From assembly GCA_902729315.2 (NCBI GenBank), contig LR746264.1:3761878-3825877 (forward strand): a stretch of DNA of 64,000 nucleotides. Reading direction: 5' to 3'. A model generated the notes under the pieces. The model worked only from the letters and a program-made list of their open reading frames with translations. It did not search any database and was not told where the DNA came from. The DNA is from Spirodela intermedia. Lineage: Eukaryota > Streptophyta > Magnoliopsida > Alismatales > Araceae. Within the stretch, counting starts at the first letter, position 1, and each line of letters begins with the position of its first letter. Of this stretch, positions 11,346 to 22,611 are shown piece by piece. The position numbers were made by a program, and so were the translations under genes.

Positions 11346-12210
11346 GGATTTTTTTTTTCTTTCTTTTTCCCTTTAAATCCCTGGAGCTTTCTTATGATCA
11401 TCTTCTCTAGGGTTTTCTCTCAACGGGTGTGGCTCATTCAAAAGAGGCCACATCTCTGATCTTCTCATGTTTCTGGTGCGTGTGGTTCCAACCCGGAAGT
11501 CAAAGTCTTTCTTTATTGCCACGTGCCCATCCTATCGACTTCTCTCCCAACTCTCCGGAAGAGGGGGGGTTTCAATGTGGGTTGCTCTTAATGGTCCAAG
11601 TTTCAACCCTGTTAGGGCCTATTAACAGCTCTATTTAATTCCACTTACCATGGTTGGCACAAACTATGGTCGAATGTGTGCCATCTGACATTATGACTCA
11701 TCACAGAAGAAGGAAATTTTACCTTCCTGGATAAAAATGGAAATCAAATCCATTAGAATACGTTAGGTACCACGTTGTTGACGCTATTAAACGGGTACCA
11801 CGTTCACTTTTCAAATCACTTGCTATGGTTGACACGACATTTCGTATCGACTCATCACTCAAGAAGTAACTTCAATCCTCCTTTAAAAGACAAGCAAATC
11901 CATCATAGCACCTTGGGTTCTTAGGTGTGGAGGGTTATAAGATTATTAGTAACTAAACGTGATGCTCATTTTGTCAACGCAATTAAATGGGGTCACACGT
12001 TGACTTTATATAATTTGCCCAAGTCAACGGTCGGTTCAAGCTGTAGACTAAATAATCGAATGCTTAGCTTATTTTCGCGATCCAATGAAGATCTAAGGGT
12101 ATCATAGGGGGCTTAATTGTGTAGAATCCGCATTTTGGTACTTACTTGAATTGAAGACTCTTTTCTAGAGGTATTGGGACGAGAAATCCGCATCTTTTCT
12201 TCTTCTTCCT

Positions 12211-12292
12211 TCGGCTAGGGTTTCTTCTTCTGCTGCTTCTGCTAGGGTTTCTTCTTCTTCTTCTGCTTTGCTAGGGTTTCTTCTTCTTCAAG
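12211..12292 (+). repeat. Telobox plus CTT-rich repeat
   Basis: Three copies of GCTAGGGTTTCTTCTTC occur at about 12214, 12241 and 12269, joined by CTTCTG units. This combination is usual in leaders of plant translation genes, but no plus-strand coding sequence follows; the region lies just downstream of OXP1, which runs on the minus strand. Confidence 0.65.
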
Positions 12293-12426
12293 CAGCCATT
12301 GAAATTAAGAAAAGCGGGAAGAAGGGAGAAGGAGCTCATCTGAATTTTATTTGATAAAGAAGGATTTTATTTCGCAATAGAAAAAACTGGTTGGGGGAAA
12401 CCCGAGAGGAAGAAGAACCTTACTAA

Positions 12427-15400
12427 TTAAGAGGCATTAGCCGCAGCAGCAGCATTTGGAGGGGGTGGAGGGCCCCATCCCCCGCCGCCGGGGGTGAGGA
12501 TAAGGAGTACGTCACCGGGCTCCACCTCCACCGTGTTCTTCCCTCCGAGGTACAGCCGACGGCCGTCCTTCCTCACCAGCACGTTGACCCCGCGTGCGCC
12601 GTCGCGGCCGCCCTCTAATCCTCTGGGAGCGTGGACCCTCCTCTCCGACAGTATGCTGACCACGACCCGCCGCCGGAACTCCATCTCCCTCACCAGGCCG
12701 TCGCCTCCCCTGAACCTCCCACCGCCGCCGCTCCCCTCCCTCACCCCGAATCTTCGGAGCACCACCGGGTACCGCTGCTCCAAGATCTCCGGGTCCGTGA
12801 TCCTCGTGTTGGTCATGTGGCACTGTACGCCGGCGGCGCCGCCCCATCCCGGGCCGGCGCCGGCCCCGCCGCCGATGGTCTCGTAGTACCCGAAGGAGTC
12901 GTCCCCGAAGGTGAGGTTGTTCATGCAGCCCTGGGAGCACGCGCAGGCCCTCAGCGCCGCCAGCACAACGTCGGTGACCCTCTGAGAAGTCAGCACGTTG
13001 CCGCCAACCACAGCCGCCTTCTCGCTCGGGGAGAGGAAAGATCCAGCGGGGATGAGGATCTTGACCGGGGAGAGGCAGCCCTGGTTGAGGGGGATGTCGG
13101 CGTTGACCAGGCACCGGAGGGAGTAGATCACCGCCGCCGTCGTCACCGCCTCGGGGGCGTTCCAGTTGCCGTAGACCTCCTCGGTGGTCCCACTGAAGTC
13201 AAAGATCGCCGACCCCTCCGCCGGGTCAACGGTGAGCTTCAGTCGGATGGCGGAGCCGTCGTCCATGAAGTCCTCCTCCTCCACCGTCACGGCGGCGTTA
13301 GCCGCGGCGCCGCCGCCGAGCTTGGCAGCGACCGCCTTCAGCATCTCCCTCACCGCCGCCTCTGCGTTGACCTGTACCAGCGTCATGTACGTCTGAACAG
13401 TGCGGATGCCGTACTGGTCGATGAGCTCTCTGATGAGCGCGATCCCTCTCTGGTTCGCCGCCACCTGAGCTCGGAGATCTGACAGGTTGTCCTCCAGCCG
13501 CCGCGCGCCGGGGACCTTCTCGCCGGAGACGGCGGAGGCGGAAGGGTGGCAGAGGAGTTCGGTGATGGCGTGCTCTCTGAAGATGCCCTTCTCGACCAGC
13601 TTTAAGCTCTTTATGGCGGCGCCTTCTTCCCAGAGAAACTTGGAGGACGGCGGCATGCTACCAGGGGTGATGCCGCCGATGTCCGCGTGGTGACCCCTGC
13701 TGGCCACGAAGAACAGGATCTCTCCGCCGCCGTCGCCAGCGGCGCCGCCAGTGCCATCGTCGCTGTTGTTGAAGACGGGGGTGATGACGGTGATGTCGGG
13801 GAGGTGGGTGCCGCCGGCGGCGGGGTGGTTGGTGAGGAGGACGTCACCGGCGGCGAGGTCGCCGCCCCAGTGGCGGAGCTGCCAGCGGACGGCGGCGGAC
13901 ATGGAGCCGAGGTGGACGGGAACGTGGGGAGCGTTCGCCACCAGCCCGCCCTCGGGGCCGAAGATGGCGCACGAGAAGTCGAGCCGCTCCTTGATGTTGG
14001 TGGAGATGGAGGTCCTCTGCAGCGTCCTCCCCATCTGCTCCGCTATCCCCATGAACCTGTGGTTGAAGATCGCCACCTGCACCACCTCCTCCGCGGCGGC
14101 GGCGGAGCCGTGCTCTTCAGGCGGAGCCATGGCGTCGCCGCCCACCTCGATCCTGATGTTGCCGTACTTGGTGATGCTCGCCCGGCAACCGGGCTCCACG
14201 ACCACGGTGCTGTTCCCGTTCATGATGATCGCCGGGCCTTGCACCTGGTCGCCGGCGGCCATGGCCTCGAGCTTGAACAGTGGTGTCTCCTGCCACCCAC
14301 CGGAGAAGTAGACTCTGCAACGGGCCTCTGGTTTAGGGTTGGGGTTAGGGTTAGGGTTGGGGGGGAGCTGCCGGGGCTTAAGGATGGTGGTGGCACCGAC
14401 TCCTCGGGCCCTCACGTCGCAGATGAGGATCCTCCTCTCCTCCTCCAGCCGGAATCCGTACTCCTTCTCGAACAGACCCACAAACTCGGCGGCGATATCG
14501 GCGGCGCCGCCATCCTCGTCGCGTTTGACCATGAGAGCGGTGTCGGTGCCGTCGTAGCGGAGGTTGAGGAAGGTCTCGGTGGAGATGTTCTCGTCGGCGA
14601 AGCCCTGGTGGCGGAGCTTCTCCCTCACGCGGAGGGCCAACGCCGCCGCCCGGCGGGTGGCCTCGGCGGCGGCGGCGCCGCCGTAGACGGCGGCGAAGGG
14701 CTCCTGGAGGTCTTCTACGACGTCGGCGAGGCCCATGCCGTAGGCGCTGAGGATGCCGCAGAAGCGGTGGACGAAGACTTCGGACATTCCGAGGGAGCGG
14801 GCGACGGCGCAGGCGTGCTGTGGGCCCGCGCCGCCGAAGCAGGCCAGCGCGTGGTTCCTTGTCTCGTGGCCCTTCATCTCCGTGAGCTGCCGAATGGGTC
14901 GACACATGGCCTCGTTGGCGACGTGGACGAACCCCAGGGCGACTTCCTCCGCCGTCATGGGCGCCGCCGTGTGGTCCTGGCTGCGGCGGTGGGCGTTGAC
15001 TTCATCAGCGAGCTTCTGGAACTCCTCACGTGCGGCGTCCACGTCCAGCGGCTGGTCCTCAGCGGGGCCGAAGATGGAGGGGAAGTAATCGGGGATGACG
15101 GCCCCGAGGACGACGTTTGCGTCGGTCAACGACAGGTCAGCGCCGCCTTTGCGGTAGCAGACGGGGCCGGGGTGGGCCCCCACGGATTCGGGCCCCACCC
15201 GGAAGGCCCCGAACTGGAACTTGAGCTTTGACCCGCCGCCCGCCGCCACCGTGCTGATGTCCAGCTGCGGCGCCTGGATGGCGGCACCGGCAATCTGGGT
15301 CTCCAACACCTGCTCGTAGCTGCCAGCATAGCGGCTGACGTCAGTGGAGGTGCCGCCCATGTCAAACCCGATGAGCGGCTTCGTCGTCTCCGAGCCGAAG

Positions 15401-16323
15401 AGCGTCTGCGAGTAACCGACAACGCCGCCGGCGGGACCGGAAAGCACCGCCTTGTGACCGGAAAACCGGCTCTCCGCCGCCAGCCCGCCGTCGGACTGCA
15501 TGAACAGGACGTTGACTCCCCCGCCGCCGCCCTCGAACCTGGACATGAAACCCGAAAGGTACTCCCGGATGACCGGGGTCAGATAGGCGTCCACACTGGC
15601 GGTCAAACCCCGTGGGACCGCCCGGATCATAGGGGTCAACGCCGAGGACAGCGACACGTGGCGGAACCCCGCCGCGGCCGCCAGCCGCTGCACCTGCAGC
15701 TCGTGCTTGGGGTACGTGTAAGAATGAAGCAGCACCACGGCCAGGGAGGTGATCCCCTTCCTCACCAGCTCCTCCAGCTGCGGCCTCAGGCCCTCCTCGT
15801 CCAGCGGCTTTCTAACCCTGATCAGCTCCCCAGAGACTCCCTCCTCCACTGCCATAGCCGTTGACCCACCATCAAGGTCAACATCGAGGTCAACCCTCTC
15901 GTCGGCCTCGACGACCTCCTCGTAGAGGTTGGAGGGCTTGGAGACGGTGAGGTCAAAGATGTGGGGCCGGGCCTGGTTCCCGATTTGCAGGAGATGTCTG
16001 AAACCGCGGGTGACGCAGAGGGCGATTCTCTCCCCTTTGCGCTCCAGGAGGGCGTTGGTGGCGACGGTGGTCCCCATGCGGATCCACTCGATCTTGTCGG
16101 TGGGGATTTTGGAGGAGCGGGGGATCTTCTGGCCGGTGTGCTCCTCGAGAATGCGGCGGATGCCCTCGATGGGGGCGTCGTCGTAGTTGGCGGGGTCAAC
16201 GGAGAGGAGCTTCATCACCCGGCCCGTTGACTTTCCGGGGACCTCCGCGTAGATGTCGGTGAATGTGCCCCCTCTGTCGATGCAGAACCTGAATTTCTTC
16301 TCCGAGTCCGGCTGGCTCCCCAT
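12427..16323 (-). CDS. OXP1: 5-oxoprolinase (ATP-hydrolysing)
   Basis: It converts 5-oxo-L-proline to glutamate in the cytosolic gamma-glutamyl/glutathione-turnover pathway, at the cost of ATP. It is a single exon of 1298 residues, close to the roughly 1266 of Arabidopsis OXP1, which is also intronless. The ATG at 16323 is the first in frame and gives [19 protein letters not shown]. The N-terminal hydantoinase-A half shows DRGGTFTD (16-23), [18 protein letters not shown] and the second nucleotide-fold motif [10 protein letters not shown]. The C-terminal hydantoinase-B half contains [22 protein letters not shown] and a glycine-rich end. Between the halves is a short NP-repeat linker encoded by telomere-like DNA (14331-14360). 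The gene is very GC-rich. Long open frames on the opposite strand are shadows of this composition. Confidence 0.96.
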   Translation of the reverse strand: MGSQPDSEKKFRFCIDRGGTFTDIYAEVPGKSTGRVMKLLSVDPANYDDAPIEGIRRILEEHTGQKIPRSSKIPTDKIEWIRMGTTVATNALLERKGERIALCVTRGFRHLLQIGNQARPHIFDLTVSKPSNLYEEVVEADERVDLDVDLDGGSTAMAVEEGVSGELIRVRKPLDEEGLRPQLEELVRKGITSLAVVLLHSYTYPKHELQVQRLAAAAGFRHVSLSSALTPMIRAVPRGLTASVDAYLTPVIREYLSGFMSRFEGGGGGVNVLFMQSDGGLAAESRFSGHKAVLSGPAGGVVGYSQTLFGSETTKPLIGFDMGGTSTDVSRYAGSYEQVLETQIAGAAIQAPQLDISTVAAGGGSKLKFQFGAFRVGPESVGAHPGPVCYRKGGADLSLTDANVVLGAVIPDYFPSIFGPAEDQPLDVDAAREEFQKLADEVNAHRRSQDHTAAPMTAEEVALGFVHVANEAMCRPIRQLTEMKGHETRNHALACFGGAGPQHACAVARSLGMSEVFVHRFCGILSAYGMGLADVVEDLQEPFAAVYGGAAAAEATRRAAALALRVREKLRHQGFADENISTETFLNLRYDGTDTALMVKRDEDGGAADIAAEFVGLFEKEYGFRLEEERRILICDVRARGVGATTILKPRQLPPNPNPNPNPKPEARCRVYFSGGWQETPLFKLEAMAAGDQVQGPAIIMNGNSTVVVEPGCRASITKYGNIRIEVGGDAMAPPEEHGSAAAAEEVVQVAIFNHRFMGIAEQMGRTLQRTSISTNIKERLDFSCAIFGPEGGLVANAPHVPVHLGSMSAAVRWQLRHWGGDLAAGDVLLTNHPAAGGTHLPDITVITPVFNNSDDGTGGAAGDGGGEILFFVASRGHHADIGGITPGSMPPSSKFLWEEGAAIKSLKLVEKGIFREHAITELLCHPSASAVSGEKVPGARRLEDNLSDLRAQVAANQRGIALIRELIDQYGIRTVQTYMTLVQVNAEAAVREMLKAVAAKLGGGAAANAAVTVEEEDFMDDGSAIRLKLTVDPAEGSAIFDFSGTTEEVYGNWNAPEAVTTAAVIYSLRCLVNADIPLNQGCLSPVKILIPAGSFLSPSEKAAVVGGNVLTSQRVTDVVLAALRACACSQGCMNNLTFGDDSFGYYETIGGGAGAGPGWGGAAGVQCHMTNTRITDPEILEQRYPVVLRRFGVREGSGGGGRFRGGDGLVREMEFRRRVVVSILSERRVHAPRGLEGGRDGARGVNVLVRKDGRRLYLGGKNTVEVEPGDVLLILTPGGGGWGPPPPPNAAAAANAS
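14331..14360 (+). repeat. Telomere-like hexamer tract inside OXP1 coding sequence
   Basis: On the plus strand it is made of one TTTAGGG, two TTAGGG and two TTGGGG units. On the coding strand it is translated as alternating Asn-Pro, ending NPKPEAR. It falls in the linker between the two hydantoinase halves and keeps the frame open. Confidence 0.85.
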
Positions 16324-18515
16324 TTCTTCTGCTCCCTGTTTCTGTAGATCTTGGGAGATTGCGAGGTTTTGATCCAGTGAGGTACATAAAAACACAGATT
16401 TTATCTTTTTTTTAACATAAAAAATTCAAGATGCACTAAAAGTAATAAAGATTATAAGAATATCTTATTTCATCTGTTTCTTCACGAGATCAAAGAGGCA
16501 TTGAACACGATGAAAGAATATTTTAATTCCTCGGAGCAGATGTATGGTTGGTTGTTTCTTGCCATATTTTGATAAATGATGGAGCAAGAGTTCTTCGGCT
16601 CACTCACATAAATAGAAACCTTTTTACTAGTGTGGCAATGGAGAAGACAATGCATCAACTATCTGACATGAAAAAAGAAAAAACAGCATGAAATGGTAAG
16701 GTGCGTGATCTATATAGTTTCTGATTTGAGATGCATTCCTTTCTGTTTGATTCTTCAGCACACCCACATAAATCAATTAGTCCGAGATCTGATGGGATGA
16801 AGAACACCAAGAACGCCTGATGCAGGTGATCAGAGGGCTCCTCTGATTGGTCTGTGGCATCTGTGAGATCTGATTGATGTCTTGGATTAGGATTGTTCAT
16901 GGAAACAAGAGAAAATTGTTTTGTGCGACCTGATTGATCTCTTGATTGCCCAAGGATTAAGATTCCTTGGGGAATCAAGAGAAAATTGGGGACGCACTGG
17001 GAGGGGAGAAGGAAGGGATGGAAGAGGGGGGGAATGAGGAAGAAGATTCATCTGAACAGAGACCGGAGCTAGGTTTTCCCTGGAACTAGAAAGAGAATTC
17101 TCAGAGACAGTGGAACCCCATGGGATCAGAAACAGAGAAGCGAAGCTGATTATCGAAGGCTGTCAAGGAATCAGGAATGGAGGATGAAGGATTTGATGCG
17201 ATGGAAGCATGCTCTTCCATTCTCTGCTTTCTTCCTAGGGATAATGAGCCACCGAAGATGAATTCGACGCGTTGGAATGAACACGCATAAGCCTTCATAT
17301 CTTCGAGGCCTGACAGGCATAAACCCTCATCTCTGAGATGAGGCGAACAATGTTACTCTGGGAGGGAATCGAAGTGACGATCAACCATCCTACTCATGTT
17401 CTGGATAAGATCAGGATCTGCAGAGGAGGAAATTTCTTCCCGATGACGATAAGAGAGCAAGAGTTGACGGTAATGGGGGAAATAAATCCACACGATGAAA
17501 CCCTAGAATAAATCTCTGCGGAGGAGGCAGAAATCCTCTCGTACGATGATGAACAGCACAGAAGATCGAGACAAGTGATTCTACCTAATCACTTGGACCT
17601 AGACGGCCATTCGGCCACAGGGAGCAGTGAATGACGGAGCGATTTACGGATCACAGAGAGAACGAGTCGCGATTCCATCCACAGGAGAGATCAATTCTAG
17701 GAAAGCAAGCAGCACAAGTAGGGAGGGGAGGGGATGAGAGTGGAGCGGAGCGTCGTTTCTCACCGATATCCTCTCCCTCCCTGCGATGGCGTCGCAGCTC
17801 GAGATCGCAGGGTCCGGCCCCTATCTCCCCTCAGGGGAGAAAACAAGATCAGGTGGCGGCAGCGATGACGTGGGAGACGACGATCGGCTGTGGTAGAAGC
17901 CGTCTGGAATCTATTTATCCTACTATCTTTCTACCTCTCCTCTCTCTCCCCCTCTCTCTGTTCCTTTCTATCCCTCCCTTTCTCTCTCTCCTCCTTTCTG
18001 TCCTTCTTTCTCTCTCCCTCCCTGTCTCACTCTCTCTTCTCCCCTCTCCCTCTCTGTCTCACTCTCTCTTCTCCCCTTCTCCCTCTCTCTCTCTTTCTCT
18101 CTCCTCTTCCTTTGTCTCATTTCTTCAGATATTGGCCCAGGCGAGGTGACTTTCGTAATTATTTAGGGTACCATACATAATATATATATCTGAAATTATT
18201 TATTTGCCGTACATTCCTTCGACCATTTTCGCGAGCTTCGAGTTAAAATCAGGTTAATAATATTATAATGATATTTAAAACACCGAATTACATATATATC
18301 TATATATTAAAAATAATAGGTAGGAATCAATCACATCGGAGTTTGACTTTTCATGGGGAAGAGAGAGTAACGAACTGACTCACCCGAGTTGACCCAGGTT
18401 GCCGTAGGGTCAACTCCTGCTGCTGAGGCGTATCCCCTGTTGACCTACGCCTCAGATTTCAACGACTGACAGTTGATAGAGAGATGGAAAGCTGTACAGA
18501 TATAAACATACATCG
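16324..18515. other. Spacer between OXP1 and the F-box gene
   Basis: No supported gene. It contains an AT-rich OXP1 upstream part (16380-16640), an imperfect tandem repeat at 16862-16997, a moderately GC-rich stretch (17000-17900) of unknown origin, a 200-bp CT-rich tract (17930-18120), and an AT-rich stretch before 18360. The middle part could be an old LTR, but I saw no clear ends. Confidence 0.5.
16862..16997. repeat. Imperfect tandem duplication, about 65-70 bp period
   Basis: The copies at about 16862-16925 and 16926-16997 share CTGATTGAT-TCTTG, GGATTA-GATT and AACAAGAGAAAATTG or AATCAAGAGAAAATTG. Confidence 0.65.
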
Positions 18516-18576
18516 AGAGAGAGAAAGAGAGGGAGAGGGAGAGAGAGAGGGAGAGGGAGAGAGAGAGAGAGAGGGA

Positions 18577-18628
<52 letters not shown>
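18516..18628. repeat. GA/GGGAGA microsatellite array
   Basis: About 110 bp of GAGA interrupted by GGGAGA units. It ends 4 bp from the stop codon of the minus-strand F-box gene, so in that mRNA the 3' UTR starts with a CT array. Confidence 0.9.
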
Positions 18629-18630
<2 letters not shown>

Positions 18631-18631
18631 C

Positions 18632-19411
18632 TCAAGGAGGGGAGATGAAGTGCTGAAGGTACATCAGGCCGTCATCAACCTCAACGTACCTCCAGCCGAC
18701 GACCCTCAACACGCCAACCGTCACCCCCACCACCGCCCTCCGCCTCCCCTCCGCCACCATATCGCCACCGGAACGATCGCCCAGCCGCAGCCCCAGCTCC
18801 GCCACCAGCCCCCCGGTCCGCAACCCCGAGCAGCAGCAAGCCGGCGGGGGAAGCTCCTCAGAGAACCACACCTCGTCTTCCCCCACCGCCACCCCCTTCT
18901 CCCCTCCCTCCATCATCACGGCGGCGCCCTTCCACCCTCGCTGGACCACCGTCCACGAGCACCTCAACGCCGTCGCCTCCGCCACCGCCACCGCCTCTCC
19001 ACCGCCTCCGGCGACGTCGAAGCGGAACACTTGACTCCCAACGCCGCCCAAATCGCCACCGGGGACGACTGCGGAGAAGACCGGTTCTCCCCCCCGGAGC
19101 ACCTCCACGGCGAAGAGGAGCTCCCCGAGGGAGATCTCCGGCGGGGGCGGGCGGCGCCGCCGTTGCTCCGCCGCCACGCGGAGGAGGGCGAAGAGGTGGC
19201 GGTAAGAGGGCCGGCCGCGGTGGCGGGAGAGGGAGGGAGAGAGGGAGAGGCAGATGGACCTCCATAGCTCGTCGGAGGACATCGCAGCCCTCCATGACCG
19301 GCAAACGCAGGCCGCTACCGCCAGGCTGCTTGGATCGAGCCGCCGGGAGAAGAGGACCACCGCCTCCCACGGCGGCGGAGAGGGGGCCCTCGCGAGCGGT
19401 GTATCTCCCAT
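18632..19411 (-). CDS. F-box protein
   Basis: Likely the substrate-receptor subunit of an SCF ubiquitin ligase. It is an intronless reading frame of 259 residues with an ATG at 19411. An F-box lies at about residues 13-55: WEAVVLFSRRLDPSSLAVAACVCR followed by SWRAAMSSDELW, with the LxP-like start, the conserved CVCRSW core and the DELW end. The rest has no repeats such as Kelch or LRR, so the substrate is unknown. It resembles small single-exon plant F-box proteins, but I cannot name an orthologue. Its start is only 368 bp from the stop codon of the E2 gene upstream on the same strand, leaving a short promoter crowded with GA arrays. Confidence 0.82.
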   Translation of the reverse strand: MGDTPLARAPSPPPWEAVVLFSRRLDPSSLAVAACVCRSWRAAMSSDELWRSICLSLSPSLSRHRGRPSYRHLFALLRVAAEQRRRRPPPPEISLGELLFAVEVLRGGEPVFSAVVPGGDLGGVGSQVFRFDVAGGGGEAVAVAEATALRCSWTVVQRGWKGAAVMMEGGEKGVAVGEDEVWFSEELPPPACCCSGLRTGGLVAELGLRLGDRSGGDMVAEGRRRAVVGVTVGVLRVVGWRYVEVDDGLMYLQHFISPP

Positions 19412-19535
19412 GAACGGCTCTGCCCAACAAGGAGAGGAGGTATCAAACTTAAACCTTCCCCATCAAAGGGAGGGACACCCGTCCATGCACTGTAACGTTG
19501 CGGCGGCCTCATGAAGTGACGCCACGTCCCTAGCG

Positions 19536-19590
<55 letters not shown>

Positions 19591-19779
19591 TGGACAGTAG
19601 AGGTCCGACTGTTGAGAGAATACACCACCGCCGCCAAATGAAATATCTATCGATGAACACGACGACGCTAGAGAGAGAGAGAGAGAGAGAGAGAGAGGTC
19701 GCTTCTTTCGTCTTCCTTCTTTTCTTCCGAGAAATGTGATGTTGGTGCAAAGGCGTCCGCTTTTTCTTGAAGGTGGGTT
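19412..19779. repeat. Short F-box promoter / E2 3' flank with two GA arrays
   Basis: Two GA microsatellites, at 19535-19588 and 19672-19698, lie between two co-directional minus-strand genes. They would be CT tracts in the F-box leader or the E2 3' UTR. No TATA box was seen with confidence. Confidence 0.7.
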
Positions 19780-20072
19780 TCACGGGGACGGCCTGAAAAG
19801 CTTCATTACCATCTTCCTGAACTCTGCCAAGCGAGGGACGATGAGGATGCTATCAAGTCATATAATCAATTCTTCTCAACCCCCCAAAAAAAACCCTTAA
19901 ATATATAATATATACATAGATAAAGCGATAGAGAGAGAGAGACAGACAGACAGACAGAGAGAGAGACAGATGATTCCCATCAATGGAAGCTAACCCATCA
20001 CCATACGGAGGCTAAGAAGTCATTTTCACTAAAAGAAGGAATAATTAGATAGATAGCTAGATAGATAGGGGG

Positions 20073-20126
<54 letters not shown>

Positions 20127-22380
20127 TCATATCGTGTAGATGATTTCCATCAATGGAAGCGAACCCACCACCATACGGGGGCTAAAAAGTCATTTTCACT
20201 AAGAATGAATAAATAGATGGGGGAGAGGAGAGAGAGAGAAGGGAAGAGAGATAGAGAGAGTAGGGGTAGATACCTTCTTGGTTAGACCAAAGCGCGGCCG
20301 CTTGAGGGTTGAGAGGAGACTCATTGTTGGGTTCTGCAGAAACCATTAAAGTGGAACTCAGACAAGATTTGAGGAGGAGGAGGAGGAGGAGGAGGAGGAG
20401 GAAAGTTGCCTCAGATACTACCTCCGAGGAGGCTCTGAATGGAGAGCAGTATGGTTCTCACATCATACGCCGACGACCATTTGTCCTGAAAAGACCCCCC
20501 CGAGAGTCCACAGAATCAGCAAACCAGGGAAAGACGCCACAAAGGAAGATAAGACGCTCTATGTAGATCTCTCAGGAAGTTGCCCAGATGATATGATCAG
20601 GAGGGTCAGAAAGTCAACCCAGAGAATTATCATTCAACCTTCATACCAATCGAAATGGCATTCCACCCCCCATCATGCTTTAAGCTTCTAACCAATTTCA
20701 CAGGGAAAGACTCCCAAAGGGAGATGGACGTTCTATGCATCTCTTAGGAAGTTGCCCAGATGATATGATCAGGTATTGATTCTTACCAGGGTAAGAAAGT
20801 CAACCCGGAGAACTATCATCCGACCTTCATGATTTAAGACGTTCTATGCACATCAGGAAGTTGTCCAGATGATATGATCAGGTCCTGATTCTTGAAGGGT
20901 GAGAAAGTCAACCCAGAGCACTATGATCCAACCTTCATATAAATCGGAAGAGTATTCTACTCCCATCATTATTCAAGCTTCTAAGAAATTTCACAGGAGA
21001 AGACACCCAAAGGGAGATAAGACTTCTATATATCTCTCCAGAATTTGCCCCGATGGTAAGATCAGGCCTTGATTCTTCAAAGGTTGGAAAGTCAACCCAG
21101 AGAATTATCATCCAACCTTCATGATTTAAAACATTCTATGCATCTCAGAAAGTTGCCCAGATGATGTGATCAGAAAGTCAACCCAGAGAACTATCATCCA
21201 ACCAGCCTTCATACCAATCGGAAGGGCATTCCACCCCATCATGATTCAAGCTTCTAAGCAACTTCATCATACGCATAGACATTCTAGAGAGAGAGAGGGA
21301 GAGAAGGAGAGAGAGAGAGGGAGGGAGGTACCTGGAGGATGTCCAAGCAGATGTTACCGTAGACATCGATATTGGGGTGAAAGCAGGGGGTGTCGAACTT
21401 CACTTTGGGGGGCTTGAAGGGGTAGTCTTTGGGGAAGATGAGGGAGAGCTTGTAGGTGGTGCCTTCATACACCGTGTCTCTGGATCCACTGATCGTCCCC
21501 TTCCAGCAGGCGATGCTCTCCGCTTCTGGAAAAGCAGATATGCCGGCATCGCCACACATCTAGACCTCGGGAACGAAGCAACGATTATTAGCTCCAGCTT
21601 GAGCGAGAAATGAATCTATCAGCAGGAATAATTCGCGATGAGTCGACTTACCATCAGTGCCATGAGCTCTGATTGGAGCCTGTTCTTCCACAGATGCATA
21701 ATAAGAGGAAGAAGAAGATCAGCAACCCCGATGAACCAGGCTTAATCAGTTGAGGCAAAACCCAGCAAGTAAGAACTGGTCGAAGAGTCAACCGGGGAGA
21801 AGATGTATATCTCCTGGGAATCGATTCAATCTCGTAGTTCTGGACGAAATGGGGGGAAAGAAAACCTCCCAGAGAGGACATACATGGGCATAGAATTCGG
21901 CATAGACGCAGAACGGGTGATATTACAAGGCTGGAGCCCTAATGACGGTGCTCCTGGTTGAGCAGAACAGATCAGAAATCAGAAAACACACCAGATCCCT
22001 TTCAGGGCAAGATGGAACCCACGCCCAGAACAGCCAATTCCGCAATCCATCGGAAAACGAACAAGAGCATATTCAAAGGATTTTTTAATCGCAGGGTGGG
22101 AATATAAATAAAACCGAATCCGAGCCGTCAGCTACGATCGAGCGAAACCAAGAAGAAGAAGAAGAAGAAGAAGAAGAAAGAAGATGATCATGACGATGAT
22201 GATGATTATGAGGGAAAAGGAAGGGGAGGGGATTGAGGACCTCTTGAGGACGGCCTGGCCGTCGACGGTCTTGGCCACCTGGAGGGGATGCTTATCGGCG
22301 GCGGCCGGCGGCGCTGGGCTAGCGACGGGGCTGCTTGGGATGTTGGTGTCCTGGACATCTTGATTCTCCCTCCTGGACAT
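19780..22380 (-). CDS. UBC19: Ubiquitin-conjugating enzyme E2, UBC19/UBC20 (E2-C, UBE2C-like)
   Basis: The E2-C class charges ubiquitin for the anaphase-promoting complex. Six exons: 22380-22241, 21679-21652, 21559-21332, 20485-20422, 20333-20274, 19823-19780, all GT-AG and in phase, giving 187 residues. Exon 2 is only 28 nt ([10 protein letters not shown] region). Conserved features are [19 protein letters not shown], the HPN motif (117-119), the catalytic Cys127 in [32 protein letters not shown], and the end [14 protein letters not shown]. The Arg/Ser/Pro-rich N-terminal extension is typical of E2-C. The first in-frame ATG is at 22380. Because plants have two near-identical paralogues, UBC19 versus UBC20 cannot be decided. 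Introns 3 and 5 contain tandem repeats, listed separately. Confidence 0.94.
19968..20250. repeat. Tandem duplication in E2 intron 5
   Basis: Two copies (about 19968-20095 and 20138-20250) share GATGATTCCCATCAATGGAA (copy 2: GATGATTTCC), CCATACGG-GGCTAA, AAGTCATTTTCACTAA and a closing GGGGGAGAGGAGAGAG array. Confidence 0.8.
20577..21230. repeat. Degenerate minisatellite in E2 intron 3, about five copies
   Basis: Copies begin near 20579, 20750, 20861, 21046 and 21151. Each has TTGCCCAGATGATATGATCA (or a close variant), then AAGTCAACCCAGAGAA, TATCATCCAACCTTCAT. Spacing varies (about 105-185 bp), and some units carry an extra block CACAGG-AAGAC-CCCAAAGGGAGAT. Confidence 0.85.
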
Positions 22381-22490
22381 CCTTCCCTCCCTTTCAAGGA
22401 CAAAATCCCCTCCGAGGACAGCCCACCCACAGCGGGAGGAAGACACCACCGCGCTCTCCGGCTCGCTCCTTCCCCTTCCCCAGAAGGAAG

Positions 22491-22540
22491 AGAGAGAGAG
22501 AGAGAGAGAGAGAGAAGAAAGAGTGAGAGAGAGAGAGAGG
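22491..22540. repeat. GA array in the E2 gene leader
   Basis: Two GA runs, joined by AAGAAAGAGT, lie 110-160 bp upstream of the E2 ATG. In the mRNA they would be a CT-rich 5' UTR. Confidence 0.8.
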
Positions 22541-22611
22541 GAGGGGAAAGCAAGGGTCACTTCCTCCCTAATTTTGTATGTTTCCGGTAGGAGAGGGTGA
22601 GGAATGAGCAC

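Larger units (their letters stand above)
10251..12426. other. Non-coding spacer with 3' UTR, micro-repeats and telobox cluster
   Basis: No further gene seen. It holds the 3' UTR of the zinc-finger-like gene, a repeated CAG-ATTTGAG-GT element at 10955-11345, a low-GC stretch with several GTTGAC words (11700-12050), and a telobox/CTT cluster at 12211-12292. Confidence 0.55.

Noticed and set aside
13687-15231. 514-codon open frame on the plus strand
   Set aside because: It is antisense to OXP1, whose whole length matches a known enzyme. The frame is a by-product of GC-rich codon use.
16655-17298. Two short minus-strand frames upstream of OXP1
   Set aside because: No recognisable domain, no splice support linking them to OXP1, and they overlap a tandem repeat.
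17631-18149. 172-codon plus-strand frame
   Set aside because: The second half is Ser/Leu/Pro repeats from a CT tract, and the first half resembles nothing known. Not supported as a gene.
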